The notes: generated by a model not told the origin, from the sequence alone. Counted from the stretch's first letter, positions 1 through 13,570 are shown. The stretch: 64,000 nucleotides of DNA from Lycorma delicatula (GCF_047948215.1 NC_134465.1:10702522-10766521); one strand, 5' to 3'. A program made the numbers and translations.

Positions 1-604
1 ATGAATATATACTGTATCATGTTAACAGCAGAGCTACATTAATTATGATGATAACTTTTAGCTCTCCAAGTGAAAATACTTAGCAGGTTTTAACTGCCAG
101 CCAACAATATGTAAAATTAAAAAAATAATTTAATACCAACTGAAGATGTGGATACTGTGAAAACCAATCATTGGAAATTATTATGGTAAATATTGAAAAA
201 AGTAAAATGTATTCATATGAAAAGTAATTCATCAACCTTAAAATAAGCCCATATTGGACATTATAGCCCAAAAATGTCAGAAGAATATCATCGCTTTTAA
301 TGATTCAAACATTTGTTCTCCTTTTCCTAATAAAAAAAAAAAAATTATTGGTTTCTCCCATCAGAATGAAATGTTGTGAAAATCATTACTGTGTTGCATT
401 ACAGAAGTAGATTTTACACATGTTTTTTGTCTAATTCAAATGAATGACTATGATATAATTTCATAGTACTTAAACAATCAAATTAATATATCTGTAATGT
501 TTTAAAATCAATTGTAGTAAACAGATTAGATGATTTTTTTAAAAAAATAAATGTAAGTGACATTTTTTATTATGGTATCATTATTCACTAATAAATCTCA
601 ACAG
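1..604. other. AT-rich stretch, nothing recognised
   Basis: Low-complexity A+T-rich DNA. Open frames on either strand are short and composition-driven. No splice-bounded coding block or repeat structure was recognised. Confidence 0.6.
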
Positions 605-1021
605 TGCAAAGATTTCCCCTTGTAAGATCAAATATTTCATTAATTAAAATTTTATTTGGCTATAACTCTGGAAGCAATGAAAATAAGAAATAAGGACCAC
701 TTAAATAGTTGAAAAACTCTCAATGAGAGATTATTACTGGAATTTAGAAATAGTGAAAAGTCCACATTTTTGGGATTTTTTGGAACCTTTTGGTCCAGTC
801 GATTGGAATGAAAATCGGAGGTGCAACACTAGATGTCCTAAATATAAAAATTGCAACATTCTAAGGCTAATCGTTTTTGAGTTATGCGAGATACGTACGA
901 ACAGAAACTAGTCAAAATTGATTCAGAGCTGGTCAAAATGGATATTTCCGTTGAAATCTGAAAACCGAAATTTTTCGCTATCAAAATACTTTCCCTACTT
1001 CGTACAAGGAAGTAATAACCA
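605..1021. repeat. Interspersed repeat copy (CCCCTTGTAAG family)
   Basis: The block beginning CCCCTTGTAAGATC near 616 recurs almost unchanged for about 75 bp at 27191-27275, and inverted at 27325-27395. It runs on through a stretch of higher GC than its flanks to a right edge reading TTCGTACAAGGAAGTAA near 1000-1016. The recurrence is directly visible. The extent of the element between 700 and 1021 is inferred from composition and from recollection of similar repeats in hemipteran genomes. The short open frames inside it (723-911 +, 838-1035 -) are not considered genes. Confidence 0.6.
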
Positions 1022-2548
1022 TTGAAAGGAATCAATAAACCAAGGAACCACGAGCGTAATTTTTTATGTAAGATTGGGAAATAAAATGGAAATATGATAT
1101 AATAATTTAATTTCTAATTAAATAAAACTAAATTTCTCATTAAAAATCGCGCCTCCCCCACATACATTCGCACGCGAACACACACACACACACAAAGATA
1201 AGTACAATAAAAGACCCTGAAACTGACTACAAATTTGAAATAATAATCCGTTTGCTTGGCATTTAAGTTGTTTAAGTACACTGTTAAACAGTAATGAAAA
1301 TTTAAGGGTTTATACTATTTTGTATATTTAGTTTTCGAAAAGATTTTACTATATTTAAGACGTGGTAACTGGGAATAAATGAAAATCCCTGCAAAGTCCT
1401 TTTTAACCAGAAAGTTATCAAGAACCTATATGTTGTATAATGCATTCATTAACCCTTTAAAAACTGTCATTAAAATTTTTCAACCGGACTTATTTAAAGG
1501 CAATCATTTTTTTTTCAGTTATTCTATAGGAAACCTTTTTCGGATTTATCTTTCTATTACAAGCGCTGTTCTGATTTAAATATAAAAATCACTACATTCT
1601 TTTGTCATTTTTAGTCATTCACAAGATTTTCTGAAATATATTTAACAAATTTTGCCTGAAAAGGTTCGATGTGTCTCTCACAAGCATACTTCTCACAATT
1701 TTTGCCATACAAAAAAATCAGCAACTTTGGAAATATTCTTCTGATAAAAGCACTCATCTTTCTGCTTAATAAAACGCAACGATAAAGTATATTAATAAAT
1801 TTAAAAATAAACAAGTAACGATAAAATTATTTTCTATATGATATAACCCATACATGAGAAATAATAGTAATACAAGGACGTATTTCTAGTAGCTGAGGTG
1901 AGGTTTCATCATTTTTAGTTGCAACAGTGAATTCTAAATCTGTGTTTCATAAAAATATTTTGTTAAATTGCTAAATGATATTTTAAGATTCATTTCAATA
2001 TTGGTAGGCCTGTTAAAATAATTCTAAAAAAAGGCATACATTCATAAATAATTTGTTCATTAATAAATAAATCATATATATATACCCAAAAAATTATTTA
2101 CAAAAATATATTTACCACTCATTAGTGAATAGCACATTATCATATTAGAATAAATAGTAATCATTTAAATATGAGTATACATATTAATATTAAATACCCT
2201 TATAAACATAATTTTAGTTTCCTAACATGCAATACATTTTTTTCATCTGTTTTCTGATGCTGAAAACGAATAAGAACTCAAGACTATCACCCAACATTTT
2301 TGAAAATTTCATACATGTGAAACATGTAAATAGACTTCTCCGATTGAAGCCTACAATTAATTAAAATTTATTATTTCATATCGTCAAAATATTTTATATT
2401 TTTCAGAAATTCTACTTTTTGAGTAAAAAATTCAATTTATAATCATGTTTTATTTAGAATCCCTACAATTCAATTAAAAAATTTTGGAATATTCTGTCCT
2501 TGGGCACGGTGCATCGTAACCTGATAACTAACTGCATTCTTCTTTCAG
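1022..2548. other. AT-rich stretch with a short (CA)n tract
   Basis: A (CA)n run lies at about 1178-1194 beside a short GC-richer patch. Otherwise this is AT-rich sequence with no recognised gene. The frames at 1379-1579 (+) and 1611-1814 (-) show no known domain and have AT-driven composition. Confidence 0.5.
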
Positions 2549-2632
2549 ATGAAGAGCTGAAAAAACAGCCAAGGGAAACTATTGTTGAATTTGTTGGTGC
2601 GTTGATGGAACTGAAGTCTCCAATTTTGATTG
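2549..2632 (+). CDS. Candidate internal coding exon, product not recognised
   Basis: A pyrimidine-rich tract ending TTCTTTCAG (2540-2548) is followed by 84 bp of open, charged and hydrophobic coding sequence, then a good donor G|GTAAGA at 2633. Read in the only sensible frame (phase 1 in, phase 1 out), the exon encodes 28 residues beginning DEELKKQPRETIVEF and ending MELKSPILIG. Symmetric phase, length divisible by three, two strong splice sites and amphipathic helix-like composition argue for a real exon. I do not recognise the protein, and no partner exon was found nearby, so neighbouring exons would have to lie across large introns or outside the window. A chance open stretch is the alternative. 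Confidence 0.4.
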
Positions 2633-5558
2633 GTAAGATAACAAAGTTTTCACAATGTTTTAATCATTTGTTAGAACCCAACCTGTGAAGAATATTGTGC
2701 ATTATAATAGAAAAACAAAGTCCCATGAATAGGTACCTTGTCCAAACATGATCGCGACATAAACACGTGGGTGGAGTGGACTTAATGAATAGTTCGTTCA
2801 AATGGGTGAGGATGAATTGTGAAGAGAACAAGAAAATGGTACTATAGTTTGTTCTATCATACAATCGATAAAACTGTTGTAAATATTTTTTTATACAGGA
2901 GAGTTTTAGAAAATACAGCTACCAGTAGTAAACAAAAACTCTGTCATCATTTGTTTTCAGACTGGAGATAGCTTAATTATTATGTAAAATTGGTATAAAT
3001 ACAACATCGACTAGAGGTCATAATACTAGTTCCAGCAAAGAAAAAATTAAAATCGTCAACTGATACTCCAGCTGATGTTCGTTTGGATAATTATGAACAC
3101 TGGGGCCTGTACGTATAAAAAAATTAAAATGTAAAATTCCAAATTGTAAATGATTTACAAGAGTAAAGTGCACAGTGTTTACTTTGTGTTTCAATAACAA
3201 AAATAATTGTTTTATGAAATGTCGTACTGATGAACATAATTAGACTGTTTATTTGTGAAGATAATGTAAAGTGATTAGAGAATAATTATTGTTTTGGCTA
3301 AAGGATAGTATTATAATGTTAAAAATTGTCAATATAAATCTTTTAAAAAAATTAGCTTGTGGCTTATCAAAAATAGAGTATTAATTTTTAAAAAAGTGTT
3401 TTTTCTTAAAGTCTGATTATAGGCATCGAAAATCTGTTATAATTAAAAATAAAAATAATTTGAGATTCATCTTTTTAAAATATCTAACATTTTTATTTGT
3501 ATATTTATATATTTTTTTTTTTCAAATTTATTAAAATTGCATATTTTTAATTACATTGTTGAAAATGATAGTTTTTTATATGATTTAGCATTAGAATATA
3601 TTTTTGTAATAAAATTTAACAGTATAAACAACATATAAATAATTTAGAACCTAATAGATGGTTCAAAATGCATAAAGTAGCCGTTTGTCAGCCATATAAA
3701 AAAAATTTCTAAAAAATTTAAAAACCCAATTTTTAATTTTTTAACTATTTTTCTGATAAATTACACATTTTTTAAATTTAAAAATTCATGCATTGTAGGG
3801 TTAATATACAATCTAAATCAGTTATTAGCTGTAATATGCATTTTCATAATTTTTGCTGGAGAAGTTGTTTTTATTTAGAAGTTGTGATCAAAATTACATA
3901 AGTGGGTTGTTAAAAAATTTCTTTTCTAGCGATTTAAGTATTAATGTTGTGAATATTTTAAAACATAATTTATACAGTATGCTTCTGGTGACAAACATCT
4001 ACATTATAAATTCACTTACATTAAATTTACCTTTGTAATATTTTCATTTTAATTAAAATAGCTTACAAAATGAAAATTTTTCGTTCATTTGGGTTTGGTT
4101 TAAATGCATTTATTAATCGCAATCAATTTTTTAATATTATGGAATAAAACACATTAGGGCCTGTAAAGGTTAAACTATAGGAATAGTATATGAACCTGGT
4201 TTTCTTACTATAAACAGTAATTATTAATAAAAGATTAGAAAATAGATAATTATCGGTAACATTTTAAGTAAACAACAGTCATTAATGTTTTATGTGGTGC
4301 TACTGTACTATACATGCAATGGCAACGTCGAACAAAGTTGTTTGGTGTTCTCATAACAGTGTTGAAATGATGAAAGCTCTGCCTATAAAATTTACAATTA
4401 CTTACAATTTACCTATTTACTATTTACCTATTTATTTACAATTTACTTTTAGATGTAATAGGCAATGGAGATAAGTATAATTATTTGCGCTATATTATAT
4501 TTTGAGTACCTACTCAAATATAAAAACTGTAAATAAATAAAGGTATACAAGGTAAAGTTGAATAAATAGACTTAAATAATAATTACCTGTATGGTTTTAT
4601 AACATGTTCATTATTATTATTAAATATTTTTGAACAAATTTGTGTTATAACAAAACAAATATTGTTTTATTATTCTGATTAAATATGCACTCGCAAAAAA
4701 ATTTAAGCACAAACCACGGAAGCAAAATTAATTGTTCTGGCATTTGCCTTACAACCAAGGGAAACCATGGTAAAACCTTGGTCAGAACATCAAAAATATT
4801 TTAAAACATTCATTGTACAAAAAAAATAAACGTTACAATCAGAAATAATTTAAGTTCTTCCAATTATATTATGTTCTGAAATAAAATCAATTAACAAAGA
4901 AAAATCTCATATTTTTTGAACATATTCTTGTCAGGAAGGAGCCCTACGTTAGTGACTATCAAACATTTACAATTGTCTTTACACATTTATGATTATAAAT
5001 ATAAATAAGAACAAACCCTAGTTTTAATATACAAGAAATTAAGTTTTAGTACCTTAAAATATATTTGTTGGGCAATGTGAAAGTTTTTCTTCAAAATATT
5101 TGTAATTAACACTTTAAATATTTTTAGTTTTTCTTTTGTAGAAGAAATAACAATTAACATATTTACATAAATAAAGAGTATAAAAGTTAATAAATGTTTT
5201 TCAGTAATAAAATATTTTTAAAATATTTCTTAATATAAATTTAACATACAACAAAATCCAAAAGAAATTAATCAAATAAATATAAAAAATATTGTACTTT
5301 TAATAATAATTAACAATATTACTTTCAATGGCGAAAGAAAAATTAATTTTACATAATATAAAACTAAGTATTATAATCTTAATGAATAATTTCTCCACAA
5401 TATTTCCAAATAAGAATTTAAAATATTACAATACATTTAATAATAAAACAAAACATGATTCAAAATCATACATTATTATGTTTTTCATTTTACTTGAAAC
5501 ATTGATTTAATAAATAAATTTATTTAAATAAATAAATATATTTAAATAAATCCTGATG
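2633..5558. other. AT-rich stretch, no gene recognised
   Basis: Contains a small tandem of TTTACnnTTTAC-type words at about 4400-4447. The frames at 2664-2864 (-), 3018-3200 (-), 3853-4038 (+), 4292-4474 (+) and 5328-5510 (+) show no domain, splice context or codon structure that I would defend. If the exon at 2549-2632 is real, this is its downstream intron. Confidence 0.5.
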
Positions 5559-5595
5559 CTCCTGGTTTATTGTACAAATAACAAGAAACCAGGAG
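5559..5595. repeat. 10-bp perfect inverted repeat (hairpin)
   Basis: CTCCTGGTTT at 5559-5568 pairs exactly with AAACCAGGAG at 5586-5595 across a 17-base loop. No T-run or gene end makes it a terminator; it is more likely a relic of a repeat end. Confidence 0.5.
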
Positions 5596-6540
5596 TTTCT
5601 TTACTTTTATATATAAAAAAAAAAACTCTTTATTGAAATTCTTGATGGTACTTCACCAGACTCATCTTACACAGCCAACACAGGTCTCATGTCTTTTGCA
5701 TACACAACATAGTTACTGTGATTGTACATTTCAGTTCTTGCTCCTTGTTCAAGTCTTTCTACGCTTAATCAAATTTTGATTTTTCAAAATCAGTTCATTT
5801 TCTCTACCAGCACTGTAACTTTACACTCTGTATAGTCATTTGCTATGTTTCTTCCACCCTAAACACTATCGTATGCACTTTCACTATTTCATTTCAGCTT
5901 TGTTTTCTTTAAAATTTTCCTTATTTTTGGTTACATCCATTTCTTTTAATTATTGTCATTCCTATACCTCAGTATCTTTCAATCGATCTTCCTTAGCCGG
6001 TTTCTGTTGAATGTATTTAACTTGATACCATTCACTGCATCTTTTGTCTTTCACGTTCCTTCTAATATATTAACTCTATTGACTTCATTATTTCTATTTT
6101 TTACATTTATTCGTTTGGCTTTCTATAGAATCTACTTTTGTAATAACTTGTAAACTTGTTCCTACTTAATTTTGCTTTAACTTCACATCATTCTCTTTTA
6201 GTTTGACTGTAATTCATTTACTTTTATTGTTTTATGGTACTTGACGCTTTTAATTTTTAAAAGTTTGTTACTTGACTTCACAGTAATATCAATCAATATA
6301 ATGATACAGCCATCATAAAATTTAGTTATGTAGTTTATGACTGCCATATGAAATAACTAAATGGATGTTGTTGGAAGATTTGGCTCCTTAATTCTTAAAC
6401 CCGTTGATCATATGATCAGATCTTAAATTATAAGTGTTGTACTCCCTCTTGTCTTGATGAAATCTGCAAAGATATATAAATAGTCACTTGCATTAAAAAA
6501 AAAAAGATAAAATAAATAAACCTAAAGGATAATGTATCAA
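5596..6540. other. Pyrimidine-biased stretch, no gene recognised
   Basis: From about 5640 to 6180 the + strand is strikingly C+T-rich compared with its flanks. Such strand asymmetry often marks an old transcribed repeat, but no protein homology was recognised on either strand. Confidence 0.35.
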
Positions 6541-6556
6541 TCATTTCACTGAGAAA

Positions 6557-6811
6557 TGGATCAGTCGTGGAGGTCCACATTTCTGGGCACCAAGAACATT
6601 TGTTATAACACCTTTAGATTTTTGCATCTAGGGACAGATGAGAAATATCATATATAAAACAAAAATACATTCTCGTGAGGAATTAATTGTTTACATTATG
6701 GATGCTGCTGAGAAACTTAAGGATAGCCCTTAAGTACTATAAAGAGCTACAAAAGCAGTACAGCAGGGAGGTTTTGAAACTGGTGGGCTTAGTTTTGAAT
6801 ATTTGTTATAA
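6557..6811 (+). pseudogene. C-terminal remnant of a Tc1/mariner-superfamily transposase
   Basis: One frame reads WISRGGPHFW, then TPLDF, GQMRNIIYKTKIHSREEL and IMDAAEKLKD, and ends FEYLL followed by a stop. This is the order seen at the C-terminus of mariner-like transposases whose N-terminus is the DUF4817-type helix-turn-helix. The TPLD aspartate corresponds to the third acidic catalytic residue of that group. Three in-frame stops interrupt it: TAG at 6629 (where the family has the tryptophan of a FLWG-like motif), TAA at 6731 and TAA at 6740. The upstream catalytic core is not recognisable, so this is a truncated, dead copy. The matching type of N-terminus appears separately at 58.3 kb. 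Confidence 0.7.
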
Positions 6812-7074
6812 ACTGGTAGATACGACTTACTGTATTGTTTCTAAATTGAATTCTAATTTTTTTAAACTTTCTTTGTTTTATTTGACTTATCTTGCACCAT
6901 TATGTTCAGAATTACATTTTCTATTCGTTTTATTTAAAGGTTTTACATGTTTATTACCCGTTTAACAACGTTATTGTAGATCAAACATAATAACGGGTTT
7001 TTTACTTTAAATGATTGATTTTCATCCTACATTTCTTAAAACCTATTTCAGATACTGTTTTGGTAGCTATTTTA

Positions 7075-7500
7075 TTCTATTTTTTAAGGTAAAAACCCCA
7101 TAGAAATCACTAATTCTGCCCCTTAATTATTGTCCTATAAATTTTCGGTACGACCTCTTTCACCGGGATTGCTGAAACCCGAGCGAAATCTTTCATTAAC
7201 CGTTATTTACCAACAAAACATTTTAGCCTTGTTTAATAAATTTTTAATTTTTTTAATTTCACAAGCAGAATAGGTTATGAAAATCACGGAAAAAACTTCG
7301 ATGTACATAATCTGTATAACGTGATCTCAATTTGTAATTTTTTTTTCTGTAGTCTCCGTGAATCACCGAGGATATTACTTCTGAAATAATGAGTATACAA
7401 ATCATATTATTACGATTTGAAAGATGTAACTCGCGACTACGAAACTGATTTGCAGACACGTTCACCACTTCCAACCCGGTTGGTATAATCTCAATTTAAA
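7075..7500. other. Block of higher GC, probable repeat fragment
   Basis: Local composition shifts away from the surrounding AT-rich DNA, with words such as GCTGAAACCCGAGCGAAATC and CAACCCGGTTGG. It lies directly upstream of the Penelope-like remnant and may be part of the same or a neighbouring insertion. No coding match was recognised. Confidence 0.3.
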
Positions 7501-7689
7501 GAAAAAAACATATATATAAAGATATATTAAAAGTTCTATTACTTTATAAGTTTACTTTTTAAAACATAAATTTTATACACAATAGCGATTCTACTAAAAT
7601 AATGAAATAAATATCTTAGACAAGATTGGTATAGTTTAAAACGTGAAAACTACCGTCAACAACATATTGTTATGACCAACCCTTTTTAT

Positions 7690-8110
7690 ATTACAGCTAA
7701 ACAACATATTAATAGTATAAAGAAAGGCTGTTTCGAAAAATCCAATTATGCTAAACACATTTTATAAAATAAACATAATTACAGCCCGGATAATTTTATT
7801 TATATATCAGATTTTCCAACAATTTTTATAAAACCAGCAATCTCAAAAAAAAAAAAAAATGTATATTTTTACAACAATAAATTACTAAAGGGACATATAA
7901 AATTTGAAGATGATTTTCTATTTAAATTAATAATTATCAAGTTGCCTAACTTTGATTATCTAGTTACATTGACGAATGGTTTTGTTAATAATATTTTAAC
8001 AATATTTTGTTTTTTGTTTACGTTTTTAATTTTAAAGTTTTAATTACAAAAAATCTATCCCCTGATGATGGTCAAATGACCCAAAACGCTAGGGATATAA
8101 TATAAACTGT
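7690..8110 (+). pseudogene. Remnant of a Penelope-like retroelement (GIY-YIG C-terminal region)
   Basis: The frame from about 7696 reads AKQHINSIKKG, SNYAKHIL, stop, NKHNYSPDNF. This resembles the tail of the GIY-YIG endonuclease domain that follows the reverse transcriptase in Penelope-like elements (family pattern EHI..IK....SNYAKHIL..NH). About 250 bp downstream comes CCTGATGATGGTCAAATGAC, with ACCCAAAACGCTAGGG after it, a 3' motif often seen in such elements. The frame is stopped, and no reverse transcriptase was recognised upstream, so the copy is 5'-truncated. The assignment rests on one short motif block. Confidence 0.45.
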
Positions 8111-11100
8111 TGGTAAGGTTGATTTTTATAACAAATTATTTAACCTAACTTGCTGCTTTATAAATAAATGTTTTATTCTGATAAGAACAAATTATAAAAT
8201 TTTAAAAACGAAATAGATGTGTTTAAAGTTCGTATTAATTATTTAATCAAATACATGAAATGACGTTCAGGTAAATAAATTAATTATAAAATACTACTAC
8301 AAAATATTAACAGTAAAGAAATCGCTACTGAAAATAATATTGAGCATATACTAATATCTGTACATGTAGAAGTGGACGCAGATAAATCATGTAATTGTGT
8401 TTTTTTTAATTCATCAACAGAACAATATTGTTTCTGTAAAACTAAATATTTTAATTGTAAAATAGGCTGATGGATAACTGATTATACAGTTTCCTTTTTC
8501 ATAAAGTATGCCTCAATAATGATCTGAAAGCAATTTTTTTTTTATTCTAAAAGGTGTTATGTCTTTAAAAAGCCCACAAATTTGACTTTACACATTATAC
8601 GAGAAAATATTTAGGCATACAAGTAATTGATAATGAGTACAAGCTTAGTGTTTTATAAAGATGCTTCAGAGTAAAACTGTTCACTACATTTTGGTAAACA
8701 AAATCATATTTATCATCCCACAAGAATTTATCATCCCACAAGAATTTATCAAATAAAAAACCCAAAGGTTTTGCTTTGTGGACAACAAAATTACTATATA
8801 TGTAATGGGAATTCTGGCCACACAATCTGCAATGTTATGTTTAACCAAGAAGCACAATGTGACAGTTTTATCCATATTTTAAGTTACATTGTTACAATTC
8901 ATCCAGTGAAAATTTTTTAAAGCTGCAATTGTGAAAAATTCAATCCATTTTTATTAATTATCTTTAGAAATATAGATACAGCTGTGAAAAGAGTTGTAAT
9001 GAATGGCTCAAGAATTTTCGGCAGATCATTAATAAACAATAAACAAAGCAAAAAATTTTTCCTGAGGCGCTCCACACTCTACATCTTGAAGCGAGGACCT
9101 AAATTTACATGTGTATTCTTGGCAAATGATAAAATTTCTACTACTTGTGAGGTACGACTTGAAAAGCAAGTTTCTTTTCAGATACTGATACCACAGCTTC
9201 TAAGTTGTTTTATCAGTATAAATAAATGTTTTCCAATATTTCTCTTATTGTCTGTTCTTAATATTTTAATATTTTTTTAATATCTTTTCTTGTTCTTAAT
9301 ATTTTTTTTTTGTCTTAAAGAATTAAAAATATTTTCCAAAAACCAGGAAATGGCTACGTCTTTTAAGACATGTCTGCTAATGGAAATATAAAAATTAGAT
9401 TACCTTATAAATATAATGGTGCACTTGCTGTTAAGCTGCCCTGTCAGTACGCTGTACAATAATATTTATCAAGAATAAACATAGCAATATAAGTATACAC
9501 TTTCTTTTAGTTATCACGCATTTGAGTATGATATTTTAAGTACGTAATATACACATCTTACTCTGATCAAGTAGCATTTGGATAGGTAATGCAGAACATA
9601 CTTTAAGAATAGATTCAGTATATGAAAAACAGAATAAAAGTTCATTTATTACCATCAAACGTTCTATGTATATTACCATCTATATTATCTGTCTCATTTT
9701 TGTTTTTCTAAAAATTATTTCTCAGTAAGTTTTGAGGTATCTTGATAATATTTTGTATAGTTATTACATTTTCTGATAAATAAGTATTTGTGACAAATAA
9801 AGCTTCAGTTTGTAATAAATTTAACAATATATTAAGCTCTAAAAAGAGAGAATAACTACAGTGAAGATTAAATTAAATTATAAAATGGAATTATTGTTTG
9901 CAATAGTATTGTATTGTAATTTACATATAAATTTATGGTAACAATATTTTAAAAGTTACAACCAGCATATCCCCATTTTTTTTGTGTTTTTGTTTTCTTT
10001 TAGTTCACAAAAGTTATTTGAAGGTAAGATGAAAAATAAAATATTTGTAAATTTAAGAATGTAATATACTACCAAGAACAAAGTAATGCTACATAATAAC
10101 AGAATGATCTCAGAGAAAAATGTTAGATTTGAAGGTGTAATAAATCATGAAAGTGTATTTTATATGACTGCCGAGAATAGATTGGAACTGACAGGTAGGT
10201 TGTCAATGGTAGGTTACATCAACAACAGCTGGAAGGTTCATTTTTTTTAGAAATTATGGTGTGATAACAAATCTTTCCACCACTGTACCTGTCCTGAACA
10301 ATATTACAAAATACCAAAAGTTTGGTTTAAAATAAAATTTTTCTTTACTAGTTAATAAGTAAACTGTGATGATTATGTTAATTTTCAAATCATTATTACC
10401 TCTTCATCTCATATGTTCTATTAAAATTATATTTTTGGGCTTAACTGTTAAAAATTTTATAATGACAAAATGACATCATTTATTAAAATATAATTTTAAA
10501 CTAAGTTACGGTAGATTCTACATGCAAATGCAGGTATAGAATTTTTAGTGCGATAACAAAGTAGATTATTTTCTACCATAATTTACAGGTAAGTTACAAA
10601 TAAAAATCATGCCTGAAAGTGAATTAATGATTTAAAGGTGTTTTCATTTGATGAGCTTGATTCTCTTAACACTTATTAAAATAAGTGATTTTTATATCGT
10701 TTGAAACTTATAATATTACAGCAAATTTTGTAAATTCTGCTGAAGAATATCGGTGATCATAAATAAAATTTCCCAACAGTAAAAGTGTAAATGTCACTTA
10801 TCCCAAAAAACGTAAAAAATTTTCCCTTTAAAATTAAGTAGATCGTTTCTCTCTTTGGTAGATACATTGAAACCCACCAGGATATGCTGCATTTCTTATA
10901 TGAAGTAATCTAAAAGACTTGAAGTTAACTTGGAACTTTCGATGTTATCCAAATTAATCGCTTCATTACTAATATTGTAATGATCTTCAAGACAAATAAT
11001 TTTTGATATAATGTAATTAATTACATTTATAAACTATGATATAGAGCTAAGCCTTCAAATATAATAAAATAAATAAAAATTTGTAGAATCAAGAAGTGAT

Positions 11101-13324
11101 GAGTTAATCCCAGGTTTTCGTAATCCTTTTAAGTATTTTCTCTGAACTTAAAAACCTATGGAATTTTTTTTTCTTAAAGCCCTTCTAATCTTTTGTTACA
11201 ACTGTCTTCCCTCTCTAACAGCTGCTGGACACTTAAATGTATGTTGATGTCACCACTTTTCTACATTAATTTTCTAATGGTTTTTACTTATTGTGTTGCA
11301 CATTTTATATGTTGTAATAATTAAACTAAAAACTCACCGATTTACAGTTTCCTCTCCAATCTAATTTAATGAAAATTAGGATTCTATTTCTGATTAAATT
11401 CTGGGATAAAAGTCCTCCATATCAGTACTCCTGACATTGCTGAAAAAGAAAACTTACCAGTTTAGTTATTATTAAATTATGACAAATAAATAACAAACAA
11501 GTCTACAAGTTGTATTAGTATAATTATTTGTTTACTGATAAGTTCACTCATAATTGTGAATACAGTCCATAAATAAATTATAAAATTATCTTTATGCTTT
11601 ATGTTATGAAGAAATTCGGTGAATTAAATTATAAGAAATGTAAATTAATTCATCAAGATATCAAAGTCTAGTATGTTGTTCTTTTAATATAATAATTTGC
11701 CTGGGAAATAAGTTTCATAAGCAGACAGATACCACTCTGTTAAGGGGACATTAAGAAAGTTGCCTCAGTACAAGAGATAAATCCAGAATTTTATCAAAGA
11801 CGAAGTTCAAAGATGTAATTGATATTCATGGAATCTATATGAGGAAAAGGGGTTCCAATCGACTCAAGAAGTCTAATTCTCAATAATAATAATAATAATT
11901 AATATTTATGTCTCTGAAGGTGTCACAATTCAACAGATAACCTGACATGACACATGTCTATTCTCAAAAAAAAAATGCAGAGCCAGTCTTAATAAAAACT
12001 CAACATCACGAGTTAGGCTTGCTGAGGAAAATGGATATTTAATTGTTTTTCTGATGCCTTTGCCTCAAAATTATTGCATATCAGCATGAAGCTAACTAAA
12101 CTATAGCTGATATTCAGCCCTGAAATTGGTCCTTTTACTCTAATTCACATTGAATGGTTATATTGTGTCTTAATAAATGTAAAGAAATCAACTTTATATG
12201 GTATCACTTGTATCTTGCATGACTTGTATAACACATAAGTCACAGATCGGAATTTATTATGTAATAACTTGTTCAACCACTTCTTCATTCTGTTTAGTGC
12301 TGGTAAAGGAGCAATTGATGAAAGACATGATGATATTGCTGTTTCCAACTGTGAGATGCATTTTGCAATTCATTTTTTGTGAGCAAGCAAACAGTGAAAC
12401 TACTAAAATCTGTAGATTATAATCCCATGTTATTATGAGTGATGTAGTCATGATGACAGAAAATCAAAGAGAAGCAAGCTAAACAGATTCAAATGATATT
12501 ATTGAACTGAAAAATGATTGTCACAATATTTTGAGAACAAAAGAGTCTACTAGCAGAATTCATGGAACTTGCGACTGCAGCGATATCAGAATCTTATTAT
12601 GAATTGAAGTAGTTTGGACAAATCAAATCATGCAGACTGCTCTCAATGGCGATTATTCTTCTGAATGAAAACGCATAACGTTACGCTAAATGCCACTCAA
12701 AGGCTTTAGTTGTCGGTTCAAGTTGGAGATTTTTATTGTTACTCCTGTTTAGACACTGCTTGAATACCATCTCTTTATTAAGATAAAGATTTGTCTGTTA
12801 ATCAGTATAATGAAACTAACAAGGGGTTCAGAAATGGGTGGTGGTTTTCTAAAATCATTTCTACAAAAGTTGGTGTTGTGGTGCAACAAATGCCAGAGAG
12901 TGGAGCGTTTTTAGGGAAAAGTGTAGTGCAGATATGTTTATAAGATATAGTGATCTAAATAATAAAATATATATAGACATTGTTTTTTTTCTTATCAAAA
13001 TTCATGTACATTCCATATTTGTCTGTACGTTTTGGAGAATTGACTTTTCACGATAGTTTTATATTTTTACTAAAGTAAAACTTGGCAGTTTTTATTAATT
13101 TGTCCTAACATTGCAGAAGAACAGCTGAAAAATGATTTGTAATCAAGAATTACCTTAAACCTGATTGATATTTAGATATTTATTTTAAAACATGATAGAG
13201 GAACCGCAGCTGTTATGATAATTTTTTTTATTTCTAGTTACTTAGGAAGAAATTGTACTTAGAAAAAATAAATCAATAAAATAATTATAATCATATTTAT
13301 ATGTCATTTGCTATGAACAAAAGA
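8111..13324. other. Long AT-rich stretch without recognisable genes
   Basis: An 18-bp direct duplication (TTTATCATCCCACAAGAA) occurs at 8709-8744, and an (AAT)n run at about 11882-11900. The 98-residue frame at 8984-9280 (+) and the overlapping frames at 8595-8875 (-) and 12145-12451 (both strands) have no domain I recognise. A slightly GC-richer piece at 12540-12950 may be an old repeat. Confidence 0.45.
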
Positions 13325-13570
13325 TTTAATGCGACAAGATACGAGATGCATGTCCCACAAAATGGCATTGGCATTCTCAAGAAAACAGCATTTCATGCCG
13401 GGCTTAGTAAGGAAAGTGAGGGCTGAAACAATTGCCAGTCATCTTCTACACAGAGTAGGCCAAGCCCACTAAAACGCAGGAAATCTTTCAGCTCTACAAG
13501 CAACCCCTTCACTCCATTCACCACTGGGACTGGTCGCATATGCAAAATCATTATTCTTAATAAAATAGAA
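13325..13570 (-). other. GC-richer block, probable degraded repeat
   Basis: About 245 bp stand out from the AT-rich flanks in base composition and hold an open minus-strand frame at 13393-13575 (60 residues, containing PVVNGVKGLLVELKDFLRF). I do not recognise the protein and see no matching splice sites. A retroposed or transposon fragment is the likeliest explanation; an isolated exon cannot be excluded. Confidence 0.3.

Noticed and set aside
8984..9280. 98-residue frame on +
   Set aside because: Its last third is T-rich low complexity; no domain and no splice signals matching a neighbour.
12145..12451. Overlapping frames on both strands suggesting a gene
   Set aside because: Neither strand gives a recognisable protein; likely an old non-coding repeat or chance.
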